From Streptomyces sp. Z26 (GTDB lineage: Bacteria > Actinomycetota > Actinomycetes > Streptomycetales > Streptomycetaceae): a DNA stretch of 64,000 bases. The notes beneath the pieces were generated by a model. It was not told the DNA's origin, ran no database searches, and saw only the letters and a list, made by a program, of their open reading frames with translations. Below are positions 50,929-59,264 of the stretch, piece after piece (positions within the stretch are counted from its first letter, which is position 1; each line of letters begins with the position of its first letter). The DNA is taken from contig NZ_RCHV01000002.1 in NCBI RefSeq assembly GCF_003665095.1, forward strand, positions 496,001-560,000, in the 5' to 3' direction. The position numbers and the translations under genes are program-made.

Positions 50929-50988
50929 CAAGTTCATGTACTTGAACTCTGATCCGGCCAACAGGCTTGTCCGTGCCGTGCATTGACA
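50929..50988 (+). promoter_or_regulatory. Putative promoter region of the large GH
   Basis: CAAGTTCATGTACTTGAAC (50929-50947) is an imperfect palindrome, followed by TTGACA at 50983-50988. The expected -10 (around 51006) is weak. Both lie upstream of the GH gene at 51103. Confidence 0.4.
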
Positions 50989-51102
50989 GGCCGTCAGACC
51001 GGTCGCAAGCTCAAAAGTGCACCACTGTTGCGTGATCGCGTGATTTCCGGCCCTCTTCAGGCCCCCATGCAGGATTCAACCAACAGTCCGGGATGTGCAT
51101 AC

Positions 51103-53700
51103 ATGAACGAGTACGAGAAGCCGCTCCCCCGCCGACCCCGGCGGTTCCCCCGCCGCGCCGTGCTCGCGGGAGCGTTCGCGAGCGCCCTCCCGCTCGGGCT
51201 GCCGCTCGCCGCGGGCCCGGCCCGCGCGGCGGGCTCCGGGCGGGCCGTGTCGTCCGGCGCCACCGTCACGGTGGACGCCGACGGCGGGTACGCCGTGGAG
51301 ACCACCGCGCCCCGCTACCGGTTCGCCGGGTCGGTGGGCTCCCCCGTGCGCGACGTGCGGCGTACGGAGGGCCAAGACGGTGTCGGGCCGTACGCCGAGG
51401 TGGAGTTCGGCCACACGGCGGAGGGCGTGGACCGTACGAGCGCGATCCGGACGTACGACGACAGCCCGGTGGTGCTGTTCCGCACCGAGTACCACCAGGA
51501 GGCGGCCAACTCGGCCCCGTTCCCGGCCTTTTCGGAGGCCCCCGCGCTCGCGCACCACGAGACGTACGACAGCTGCTTCGCGAAGCACCGGTTCGACCTG
51601 GAAGTGGACGGGGTGTTCGGCCCGTACCTGGCGTTCGACGGCTCCGGCGGCGGCTACCTGTTCTCGCCCGCCTCGCACTTCCCCACCGCCGTGACCTGGG
51701 CCGCGGGCACGTCGCTGACCGGCGGCACCTCGCGGGACATCGCCCGGCTGCCCGCCGGGTTCACGCAGCGTACGGTGCTCGCCTTCGGGTCGGACGTGAA
51801 CGAGGTGTACGACGTGTGGGGCCACGCCCTCACCGGCCTGTCCGGCAAGCGGCGGCCCGCGCAGGACGCCTCCCACACCCTCGCCACGCTGGGCTACTGG
51901 ACCGACAACGGCGCCACGTACTACTACGACTTCGACCCGGACCTCGGCTACGCGGGCACGCTGCGCGCCGTGCGGGAACGCTGGCGGGAGCAGGGTCTGC
52001 CGATGGGCAACCTCCAGCTCGACAGCTGGTTCTACCCGAAGGGCCCGGACGCGTCGTGGTCGGACATCGAGCACGGCGAGTGGCGCTACGAGGCGGACGC
52101 GTCGCTGTTCCCGGACGGGCTCCGGGCGTTCCAGGAGAGCGTCGGCGTCCCGCTGGTCACGCACGCGCGGTGGATCGACGCGTCGAGCCCGTACCGCGAC
52201 GAGTACGCGATGTCCGGGAACGTGGTGGTGGACCGGGCCTTCTGGGACGACCGGATGCGCTACCTCCGGGAGTCGGGCGTCGACACGTTCGAGCAGGACT
52301 GGCTGTGCGACGACGCGCAGCCGGACTTCAACCTGACGGACCGGGAGGCGTTCCTCGGCAACATGGCGGCGGCCACCGCCGCCAACGGCATGGACGTGCA
52401 ATATTGCATGCCGCTCGTCCAGGACTTCCTGCACAGCACGCTGTTCGACAACGTGACCAACACCCGGGTCTCCGACGACCGGTTCGAGCGCACCAAGTGG
52501 GACCGTTTCCTCTACACGTCGCGGCTGGCCTCGGCGGTGGGCACCTGGCCGTTCGCGGACGTGGTGATGAGCGACGAGACCCGCAACCTGCTGCTCCAGA
52601 ACCTGTCCGCCGGGCTCGTCGGCGTCGGTGACCGGATCGGCCGGGAGAGCGCCGCCAACCTGCGCCGCGTGGCGCTGCCGGACGGCACCGTCGTCAAGCC
52701 GGACACCCCGCTCGTGCCCGACACCGCCACGTACGTCCGCGACGCCTCCGGCGGGAACGGCCCGATGGTCGCCACCACGCGCAGCCGACACGGGGAGACG
52801 ACCGCCGCCTACGTGTACGCGTACGCCCGCGCCGTGCCCGACACCGCGCCGGACGCCGTGTACCAGGCGGAGGACGCGACGTTGTCGGGGCCCGTCGTGG
52901 CGGCCGAGCACGCGGGGCACACCGGCAGCGGGTACGCGGACTTCCAGCACGCCGACGGCGACCACGTCGAGTGGGACGTCGAGGTGCCCGCCGACGGCAC
53001 GTACACGCTGCTGTTCCGCTACGCCAACCACAGCGGCGAGGGGCGCCCCAGCGGCGACGACCGGCCGCTGGCCGTCACCGTGGACGGCGGTGAGCCGACG
53101 GCGGCGCCGTTCATGCCGACCGGCGGCTGGGACCGCTGGGAGGAGCAGCCGGTGGTGGTCGAACTGGCGGCGGGCGCCCACACCGTACGGGCCACCGCGA
53201 CCGGCCGGAACGGCCCCAACCTCGACCGGCTCGGCGTCACGGCGGGCAGGGCGGGCACCGTGGACGCGGCGTTCCGGCCCGCGGACGCGGGGGTGGCGGG
53301 CGAGGTGTACGTGTACGACTGGTTCGCGGGCAAGGGCCGTACGGCGGACGGGGGTTCCACGTACACGGTGCCGGTGACGCGCGACGGGGCGTACCTCCAG
53401 GTGGTGCCGGTGGGGCGGTCGGGGATCGCGTTCCTGGGCGACGCGGGGAAGTTCGTGTCGCGGGGCGGGCAGCGGATCGCGGAGCTGGCGGACGACGGCG
53501 CGGTGCGGGCGGTCGTGGCGTTCGCGGAGGGGGAGGACGCGGTGACGCTGCGCGGGTACGCGACGGGCGAGGTGGCGGCTTCGGCCACGGGCGGCGAGGC
53601 GGGTGAGGTGGCGCACGACCCGGACACGGGCCTGTTCACGGTGGAGGTGACACCGGCCGGGGACGCGGCCTCGGTGACGGTGACCCTGACGGCGGGGTGA
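51103..53700 (+). CDS. Large secreted glycoside hydrolase with CBM6/35-type domain
   Basis: Tat-exported protein of 865 residues. The signal has RRPRRFPRRAVLAGAFASALP. A beta-rich N-terminal domain (about 50-270) leads to a TIM-barrel-like part with candidate catalytic acids D307 (LQLDSWFYPKG) and D399 (VDTFEQDWLCDD). This pattern recalls retaining alpha-glycosidases of the GH31/36/27 clans, but the family is not recognised with certainty. A CBM6/35 module begins near 586 (VYQAEDATLSGP) and ends near 716. A C-terminal beta domain follows. The ribosome site before ATG 51103 is poor; an ATG at 51067 would add 12 residues. No other carbohydrate gene is adjacent. Confidence 0.8.
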   Translation: MNEYEKPLPRRPRRFPRRAVLAGAFASALPLGLPLAAGPARAAGSGRAVSSGATVTVDADGGYAVETTAPRYRFAGSVGSPVRDVRRTEGQDGVGPYAEVEFGHTAEGVDRTSAIRTYDDSPVVLFRTEYHQEAANSAPFPAFSEAPALAHHETYDSCFAKHRFDLEVDGVFGPYLAFDGSGGGYLFSPASHFPTAVTWAAGTSLTGGTSRDIARLPAGFTQRTVLAFGSDVNEVYDVWGHALTGLSGKRRPAQDASHTLATLGYWTDNGATYYYDFDPDLGYAGTLRAVRERWREQGLPMGNLQLDSWFYPKGPDASWSDIEHGEWRYEADASLFPDGLRAFQESVGVPLVTHARWIDASSPYRDEYAMSGNVVVDRAFWDDRMRYLRESGVDTFEQDWLCDDAQPDFNLTDREAFLGNMAAATAANGMDVQYCMPLVQDFLHSTLFDNVTNTRVSDDRFERTKWDRFLYTSRLASAVGTWPFADVVMSDETRNLLLQNLSAGLVGVGDRIGRESAANLRRVALPDGTVVKPDTPLVPDTATYVRDASGGNGPMVATTRSRHGETTAAYVYAYARAVPDTAPDAVYQAEDATLSGPVVAAEHAGHTGSGYADFQHADGDHVEWDVEVPADGTYTLLFRYANHSGEGRPSGDDRPLAVTVDGGEPTAAPFMPTGGWDRWEEQPVVVELAAGAHTVRATATGRNGPNLDRLGVTAGRAGTVDAAFRPADAGVAGEVYVYDWFAGKGRTADGGSTYTVPVTRDGAYLQVVPVGRSGIAFLGDAGKFVSRGGQRIAELADDGAVRAVVAFAEGEDAVTLRGYATGEVAASATGGEAGEVAHDPDTGLFTVEVTPAGDAASVTVTLTAG

Positions 53701-53760
53701 GGGGGCGCGGTCCGGCGGCGCGTACGGGTCGGGCGCGGGTGTACGGGCGCGGGTGCCGGT

Positions 53761-54972
53761 TCAGTCCTCCGGTGGGCGGTCCACCGGCAGGGCGCGGGCC
53801 GCGTACCCCACGCCCGCCAGACCGGCGGCCGTGGCGACGAGCACACCGCCCGCGCCCACGTCAGCGGCGAGCGCACCGGCCGCGCTGGGGATGACGACCT
53901 GACCGGCGCGGTTGCCGACGAGCCGGAGCGACATGGCGCGGCCACGGGCGCCGGAGGGGGCGGAGTCCGCGAGCCACGACATGGTCAACGGCTGCCCCAC
54001 GCCGAGCCCGAAGCCCGCCAGCGCCACGGACACCGCCAGCGCCGGGGTGCCCAGCGGCAGCGCGGCGGCCGCCATGAACACGGCCGACAGCATCGTGCAC
54101 CCGACCAGCAGCCGACGGCGGCCGAGGCGCGCGACGAGCCGACCCAGGAACAGCCGCGACACCATCGACGCGACGCCCCGGACGGTGAGGAGCGCGCCGA
54201 CCGTACCGGCGGCGATGCCGCGTTCGGTGCCCAGCGCGGGCAGGTACACGAGCGTGATGTCCACGGCGGCCAGGACGACGCAGCTGGTCAACAGGGCGCG
54301 GGGCAGGCCGGGTAGGCGCAGCAGCCGTACGGTCCCGCCGGGCGCGGCACCCCCAGTCCGCCCGGTGTCGGGCCGGGGCGTGGGGGTGATCAGCACGGAC
54401 ACCGCGACCAGGACCAGGGCGCCGCCGCAGGCGGTGGTGAACAGGAGTCGGGTGTCGGGGATGGCGTTCCCACCGCCGTAGAGGATCATCAGCAGCGGCC
54501 CGGCGGCCTGGCCGAGGGACGCGGCGAAGGTGTAGCGGCCGAAGGCGGTGTCGGAGTCCGCGCCGTGCGCCCGGTTGGCGACCCAGGTCTGCTGGCCGAT
54601 GACACCGCACAGATGGCCGGTGCCGAGGAGGACGCTGCCGCCGACGAGCGCGGCCAGCGAGTGGCCCGCGACGGCGAGGGTGAGCGCCGAGGCGAGCACG
54701 AGGACGGAGCCGAGGAAGGCCATCGCCCGTTCCCCGACGCGGTCGGTGACGGCGCCGCTGGGTACCGCCAGGAGGAGCGGGGCGACGGCGAAGCAGGCCG
54801 AGAGGACGCCCAACAGGGCTCCGGGAAGGCCGAGTTCGATGGCGCGGTAGGTGGTGGTGGGGCGCAGGACGAAGGTGAGGACCTGCACCAGCAGCGCGTG
54901 CGCGAGCAGCGCCGCCCACGGGCCGCGCGCACCGCGACGCCCGGACGGCGCGGGCCGTTCCGCCGGGGTCAC
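53761..54972 (-). CDS. MFS transporter
   Basis: Twelve-helix transporter of 403 residues. The conserved loop between TM2 and TM3 reads GAVTDRVGERAMAFLG, and the equivalent second-half loop is GRLVARLGRRRLLVG. It looks like a drug or metabolite exporter of the DHA1 kind. GTG 54972 overlaps the upstream GntR gene's stop by four bases (GTGA), so the repressor and transporter form one unit. Substrate unknown. Convergent with the large GH. Confidence 0.92.
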   Translation of the reverse strand: MTPAERPAPSGRRGARGPWAALLAHALLVQVLTFVLRPTTTYRAIELGLPGALLGVLSACFAVAPLLLAVPSGAVTDRVGERAMAFLGSVLVLASALTLAVAGHSLAALVGGSVLLGTGHLCGVIGQQTWVANRAHGADSDTAFGRYTFAASLGQAAGPLLMILYGGGNAIPDTRLLFTTACGGALVLVAVSVLITPTPRPDTGRTGGAAPGGTVRLLRLPGLPRALLTSCVVLAAVDITLVYLPALGTERGIAAGTVGALLTVRGVASMVSRLFLGRLVARLGRRRLLVGCTMLSAVFMAAAALPLGTPALAVSVALAGFGLGVGQPLTMSWLADSAPSGARGRAMSLRLVGNRAGQVVIPSAAGALAADVGAGGVLVATAAGLAGVGYAARALPVDRPPED

Positions 54973-55772
54973 GACGGAGGGTCCGCGTACGGCGCGGGCT
55001 CGGCGGCCCGTACGGACGGGTCCGGTCGTACGGACGGGGTGAGACGTACGGGCGTGGCGGGCGGCTCGGGCGCGGCGGGGTCGGCTTCCGGCGGGGCGCC
55101 CAGCCGCCGTACGGCCGTCGCGCCGAGGCTGGTGTCCACGTGCCGCCGCATGAGGTCAGCCGCGCGGGCGGCGTCCCCCGCCGCGACGCACTCCACCAAC
55201 TCCGCGTGCTCCGCGGCCTTCTCCTCCCGCGCGGCACCTCCCCGGTCGGTGCTCAGCACCAGCCGCCGGTACCGGTCGGCCCTGTCCCACAGTCCGTCCA
55301 GCGTCTCGATCAGCAGCTCGTTGTGGGACGCGCCGTAGAGCGCGGCGTGGAACCGCCGGTGCGCCGCCAGCTCCTCGACACCGGGCCGGGTCGGCAGCGG
55401 CACGAGGCCGTCGGCGGCGGCGCGCAGGGCGGCGAGGTCCGTACGCGTACGCCGTTCCGCCGCCAGCCCGGCCGCCAGCGGGTCGAGGGACCGGCGGACC
55501 TCCAGCAGGTCGCGGGCCTCCTCGGCGCGCAACGGGGAGACGCGGGCGTCGCGGTGGGCGTCGAGCGTGACGAGACCCTCGCTCGCGAGACGGCGCAGCG
55601 CCTCGCGCAGCGGGGTCGTGCTGACGCCGACTTGGAGCGCCAACTCCCGTTGCCGGATGACCGATCCGGGCTCCAGCTCGCCGGACAGGATGCGCTCGCG
55701 GACCTGCCGGTAGGCGATGTCGCCCTTCGTCCCGTACGCCTTCGTCTGGTGCGGCTGCGGCTCCTGCGGCAC
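54969..55772 (-). CDS. GntR-family (FadR/FCD) transcriptional regulator
   Basis: Regulator of 267 residues. The N-terminal GntR winged helix reads YRQVRERILSGELEPGSVIRQRELALQVGVSTTPLREALRRL. A helical FCD effector domain (about 95-235) follows. The GTG at 55772 is preferred: GGGGAGGG lies just upstream and a perfect CGTTATAACG palindrome sits before it. An in-frame ATG at 55838 would place that palindrome inside the coding region. Coupled to the MFS gene. The Pro-rich last 45 residues look disordered. Confidence 0.9.
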   Translation of the reverse strand: MPQEPQPHQTKAYGTKGDIAYRQVRERILSGELEPGSVIRQRELALQVGVSTTPLREALRRLASEGLVTLDAHRDARVSPLRAEEARDLLEVRRSLDPLAAGLAAERRTRTDLAALRAAADGLVPLPTRPGVEELAAHRRFHAALYGASHNELLIETLDGLWDRADRYRRLVLSTDRGGAAREEKAAEHAELVECVAAGDAARAADLMRRHVDTSLGATAVRRLGAPPEADPAAPEPPATPVRLTPSVRPDPSVRAAEPAPYADPPS

Positions 55773-55801
55773 GGCGTCCCTCCCCTGCGGCGTCCCTCCG
55801 T

Positions 55802-55811
55802 CGTTATAACG
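55802..55811. promoter_or_regulatory. CGTTATAACG palindrome upstream of gntR
   Basis: Perfect 10-base palindrome, 30 bases before the preferred GTG start of the GntR gene; likely autoregulatory operator for the GntR-MFS unit. Confidence 0.55.
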
Positions 55812-55920
55812 TACCTCCGGCGCCGTATCCGCCGTCAAGCAGCGGGTTTCCGCAGACGTCCGGACGCCGGGTCGTACGAGTCGCCAGCTCCGTTATCACC
55901 TGCGCACGACCGCGCCGGGC

Positions 55921-56925
55921 TCAACTCCGCCCGCCCGTACGGCGGTTCGCCGCCGCCCGCGCGATGTCCCGGCACCAGTCCACGTCCGCCCCCGCGACAC
56001 CCGCGTCGGACGCGACGGCGTCGGCCCAGCGCGGCCAGAAGCCCGCGTCGCTCCAGGCGGTGAAGCGGCGGTGGGCGGTGGCGGGCGCGGGCCCGAAGTG
56101 GTCGGGGAGCTGCTGCCATCCGCAGCCGGAGGTCAACACGTGGACGACGGCGGTGAGTTCGGCCCGACGTCCGGCCCCGCGCGGCCCGCCGGTACGGGCG
56201 GTGGGCGCCATGTCCGCGAGCAGCGGTTCGGCCGCCCCCCAGAGGGCGTCGGGGAGCAGGCGCCGCGCCAGCGCGGTGCCGAGCACCGCCCCGGGCCGCC
56301 GCGGCCCGTCGACCGCCGCACCGCCGGGTTCGTGGCCACCCCGGTCGTCGCCGCCCACCCCGTACGCACCGCCCTCGCCGTACGCCCGGCTCTCGGGGGC
56401 GACCGCCGCGCCCTCCCCCGCCAGCGACCGCCGCTGGTACGCGTGCCAGCGCGCGAGCAGGTCGCGGTGCCCGCCCTGGACCCAGCGCATGTAGTCGCGC
56501 ATGTTGCGCAGCCGCCGCCGGGGCGCCTCCTCGTCCGGGCCGAGGAGCGCCAACGCGCGTTCGGCGAGGCGTTGTTGCTGGTCGAGGTAGCGGCGTTCGC
56601 CCGCGAGGAACCCGCCCCAGACGTCGTCGTCCACCCGGAAGTAGCGGCTGCGCTCGCCCGGCACCGCGTGCCGCTTCAGGAAGCCCGCCTCGGCCAGGCG
56701 CCGGGTGGCCAGCGAGATGGAGCCCGCGCTGACCCGCAGGGCGGCGGCGAGCTGCGCGGAGGACACGTACGGCACATCGGTGACCAGCAGGTACGCGATG
56801 ATCCGGCCGTCCATGCGCCCGCTGCCCGCCGCCTCCCACAGCAGGCCCATCTCCTCGACGAACGCCGCCCGGTCGAAGCCGTCGTCCGTGTCGCGGGACG
56901 GTTCCCGCCACAGGTCGCCGCTCAT
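55921..56925 (-). CDS. MarR/GbsR-type regulator fused to IS5-like transposase N-terminal domain
   Basis: One open frame of 334 residues encodes two unrelated domains. Residues 1-165 form a GbsR/MarR winged helix (GRIIAYLLVTDVPYVSSAQL ... VSAGSISLATRRLAEAGFLKR) with an AEMGLLW-like start (VEEMGLLWEAAG). A Gly/Glu-rich linker runs from 166 to 220. Residues 223-306 match the DUF4096/IS5-family transposase N-terminal domain: LLPDALWGAAEPLLADM, CGWQQLPDHFGPAPATAHRRF and W-x-x-G-F-W. The DDE catalytic domain is absent. The ATG at 56925 has GGAGGAA upstream. Divergent from the M14 gene, which it may regulate. Confidence 0.85.
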   Translation of the reverse strand: MSGDLWREPSRDTDDGFDRAAFVEEMGLLWEAAGSGRMDGRIIAYLLVTDVPYVSSAQLAAALRVSAGSISLATRRLAEAGFLKRHAVPGERSRYFRVDDDVWGGFLAGERRYLDQQQRLAERALALLGPDEEAPRRRLRNMRDYMRWVQGGHRDLLARWHAYQRRSLAGEGAAVAPESRAYGEGGAYGVGGDDRGGHEPGGAAVDGPRRPGAVLGTALARRLLPDALWGAAEPLLADMAPTARTGGPRGAGRRAELTAVVHVLTSGCGWQQLPDHFGPAPATAHRRFTAWSDAGFWPRWADAVASDAGVAGADVDWCRDIARAAANRRTGGRS

Positions 56926-57049
56926 CCGTTTCCTCCGTTAGATTTCATCTCTGTTCAAAACTTCGAGGACTTCGCGTGGAGACCACCGGCCGAGCGGTCC
57001 GCCGCCCTCCGGCGCTCCCGCACCCGTACCCCTGGAGGACGCGCCCCTC

Positions 57050-58552
57050 ATGCCCGCAGCCGACCCGAAGCCTTCCACTCCCGCCGCCGCGGACGGCACG
57101 CAGCCCGGCGCACCGGACGTCGCGGGGCGGGCTTGGGTCGAGCACGTCGCGACGGTGCCCCCGGCCGACGCGTACCCGGGTGTCGACGAACTCCTCGCCG
57201 CCTTCCGGGCGTTGGCCGCGCGTCACCCCGAGCGGGTGACGGAGCGGCGCATCGGCACCTCCGGGCTGGGTGAGCCGCTGCTGTGCTTCTCCGTACGGGC
57301 CGACACCACGGCCACCCCCCGCACGATCGACTCGCCGCGGTCCCCGGACCCCGACGACACCGCGCCCCACTACGTCGTCGTCGGCGGCGTCCACCCCAAC
57401 GAGCCCGTCGGCGCCGTCACCGCCCTCCACCTGGCCACCGCCCTCTGCGAGGACCCGTCGCTGCGCGGGCACTTCGGCGGCGAGTGGCACGTCGTGCCGT
57501 GCGTCGACCCGGACGGCGCCCGGCTGAACGAGGGCTGGTTCCGCTCCCCCACCGACAAGCGGCTCTACGGGCGCCACTTCTACCGCCCGGCGGGCGACAA
57601 GCAGGTCGAGTGGACGTTCCCGTTCGCGTACCGGGACGCGTACTTCGACCGCGTGCTCCCGGAGACGTTCGCGCTGATGCGGCTCATCGACGCGACCCGG
57701 CCGCGCTTCCTCACCACGCTCCACAACTGCGAGGCGGGCGGCGTCTACTACTACCTGAGCAGCCCCGCCCCCGAGCTGTACCCGGTGCTGGAGGCCATCC
57801 CCGCCGCGGCGGGCCTCCCGCTGGCCACCGGCGAGCCGGAGGCCGCGCACACCCCGCGCCACGCCCCGGCCGTCTACGGCTGCATCGACATGCGGGACGC
57901 GTACGACCACCTGGACGGCCTGGGCGCCGACGCGGCAGCCGAGATCGCGGGCTCCTCCAGCGCCGCGTACGCCGCCCGGTACGGCACCTTCTACTTCGTC
58001 ACCGAGGTCCCGCACTGGTCCCACCCCGAGGCGGACGACGGCACGCCGCTGCCGCGGCGGCACGCGGACGTGATCCGCGAGCGGGCCGCGAGCCTGCGCG
58101 CGACCGGGCTGCTGCTGGGCGGGCTGCTCGACAGGGCGCTGCCGCACCTGACGCTGCGGACGCCGTTCCTGGCCGCCGTACGGGCCTTCGTCCCCTCCCT
58201 GGTGACCGCCGCCGACCTGGAGACGAACCGCGCCGCGGAGCTGCCCGACCGGCCCGCGACGGTCGCCGACCGCTACGCCTGCCTGCACTCCGCGCACAGC
58301 TGCCGCATCCGCTTCGGCGGGATGCTGCTGCGCGCGCTGGCCGCCGAGATCACGGCGGGTACGGCGGGCCCGGTCGTCCGCGCGTGCCACGCGGAGCTGC
58401 TGGCCGTGTACGAGGGGTGGGAGGCGGAGGCCGACCCGGTGACCGGGGAGCCGATCCCCGTGGCGACGTTGGCCGGGGTGCAGTACGCCGCGCTGCTGGC
58501 CGCCGCCGACCACGCCCGCGCGGCGGGTGCGGCGGAGGGCGACCGTACGTAG
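57050..58552 (+). CDS. M14-family zinc carboxypeptidase
   Basis: Metallocarboxypeptidase-like protein of 500 residues. The zinc ligands are H115 and E118 (GGVHPNEPVG) and H225 (LTTLHNCEAGG). The catalytic Glu is expected in FYFVTEVPHW. No signal peptide, so cytoplasmic processing of peptides or peptidyl metabolites is likely (the succinylglutamate-desuccinylase/AstE-like branch is an alternative). The helical C-terminal 120 residues are unassigned. First gene of a probable operon with the PaiB-like and amidohydrolase genes (gaps 48 and 13 bases). Confidence 0.9.
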   Translation: MPAADPKPSTPAAADGTQPGAPDVAGRAWVEHVATVPPADAYPGVDELLAAFRALAARHPERVTERRIGTSGLGEPLLCFSVRADTTATPRTIDSPRSPDPDDTAPHYVVVGGVHPNEPVGAVTALHLATALCEDPSLRGHFGGEWHVVPCVDPDGARLNEGWFRSPTDKRLYGRHFYRPAGDKQVEWTFPFAYRDAYFDRVLPETFALMRLIDATRPRFLTTLHNCEAGGVYYYLSSPAPELYPVLEAIPAAAGLPLATGEPEAAHTPRHAPAVYGCIDMRDAYDHLDGLGADAAAEIAGSSSAAYAARYGTFYFVTEVPHWSHPEADDGTPLPRRHADVIRERAASLRATGLLLGGLLDRALPHLTLRTPFLAAVRAFVPSLVTAADLETNRAAELPDRPATVADRYACLHSAHSCRIRFGGMLLRALAAEITAGTAGPVVRACHAELLAVYEGWEAEADPVTGEPIPVATLAGVQYAALLAAADHARAAGAAEGDRT

Positions 58553-58600
58553 GCGCGCGGGCCCGCCCGTCTCCCGTACGCACAGGGACCAGGAGAGAGA

Positions 58601-59251
58601 GTGCTGGAGCAGAAGATCTTCGACGTGACCGACCCCCGGCTGATCCGTGACCTGGTCCGCCGCCACTCCTGGGCCACGCTGGTCAGCCACACCCCCGCGC
58701 GGGGGCTCGTCGTCTCGCACCTCCCGGTGCTCGTGGCGGACGACGACCTGGCGGTGGCGGCCGGGACGGAGGGTGCGCCGCCGCTCACCCTCGCCGGGCA
58801 CCTCGCCGCCGACGACGCCGAGGCGCACGAACTCGGCGCGCACGACGTGGTGGTCGTGGTGGAGGGGCCGCAGGGCTACATCTCACCGACCTGGTACGGC
58901 TCCGGACCGCACGTGCCCACCTGGAACTTCGTCGTGGTCCATGTGCACGGCCGCCCGGAACTCCTCGCGCCGGAGCGCACGTACGACGTACTGTCCGACA
59001 CCGTGGACCATTTCGAACGGCACTTCGCCGAACCCTGGACCCTGGACCGGGCCGACGCCTACGCGCGCCGCATCGCCCCGGGCGTCAGCGGTTTCCGGCT
59101 GCCCGCCGCGCGCGTCACCGCGAAGGCGAAGCTCAGCCAGGACGAGAGCCCGCGGGAGGTCGACCGGCTGGCCGACGCGCTCGGCTCCGAACAGCCGTGG
59201 GCACGCCCGGAGTTGGCCCGCGCGATGCGCGCCGCGGGGCGGCGGCGATGA
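58601..59251 (+). CDS. PaiB-like FMN-binding protein
   Basis: Protein of 216 residues of the FMN-binding negative regulator PaiB family (split-barrel flavin fold). Family segments are VRRHSWATLVSH, PLTLAGHLAADD, YISPTWYGSGPHVPTWNFVVVHVHG and, at the C-terminus, VTAKAKLSQDESPREV. These proteins bind flavin or haem; a true DNA-binding role is not settled. The GTG at 58601 follows AGGAGAGAGA. Followed directly by the amidohydrolase gene. Confidence 0.92.
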   Translation: MLEQKIFDVTDPRLIRDLVRRHSWATLVSHTPARGLVVSHLPVLVADDDLAVAAGTEGAPPLTLAGHLAADDAEAHELGAHDVVVVVEGPQGYISPTWYGSGPHVPTWNFVVVHVHGRPELLAPERTYDVLSDTVDHFERHFAEPWTLDRADAYARRIAPGVSGFRLPAARVTAKAKLSQDESPREVDRLADALGSEQPWARPELARAMRAAGRRR

Positions 59252-59264
59252 CGGGCGGGCGACC

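Noticed and set aside
51076-53616. 846-codon open frame antisense to the large GH
   Set aside because: Antisense shadow typical of GC-rich third positions; the plus strand has a signal peptide, catalytic motifs and CBM.
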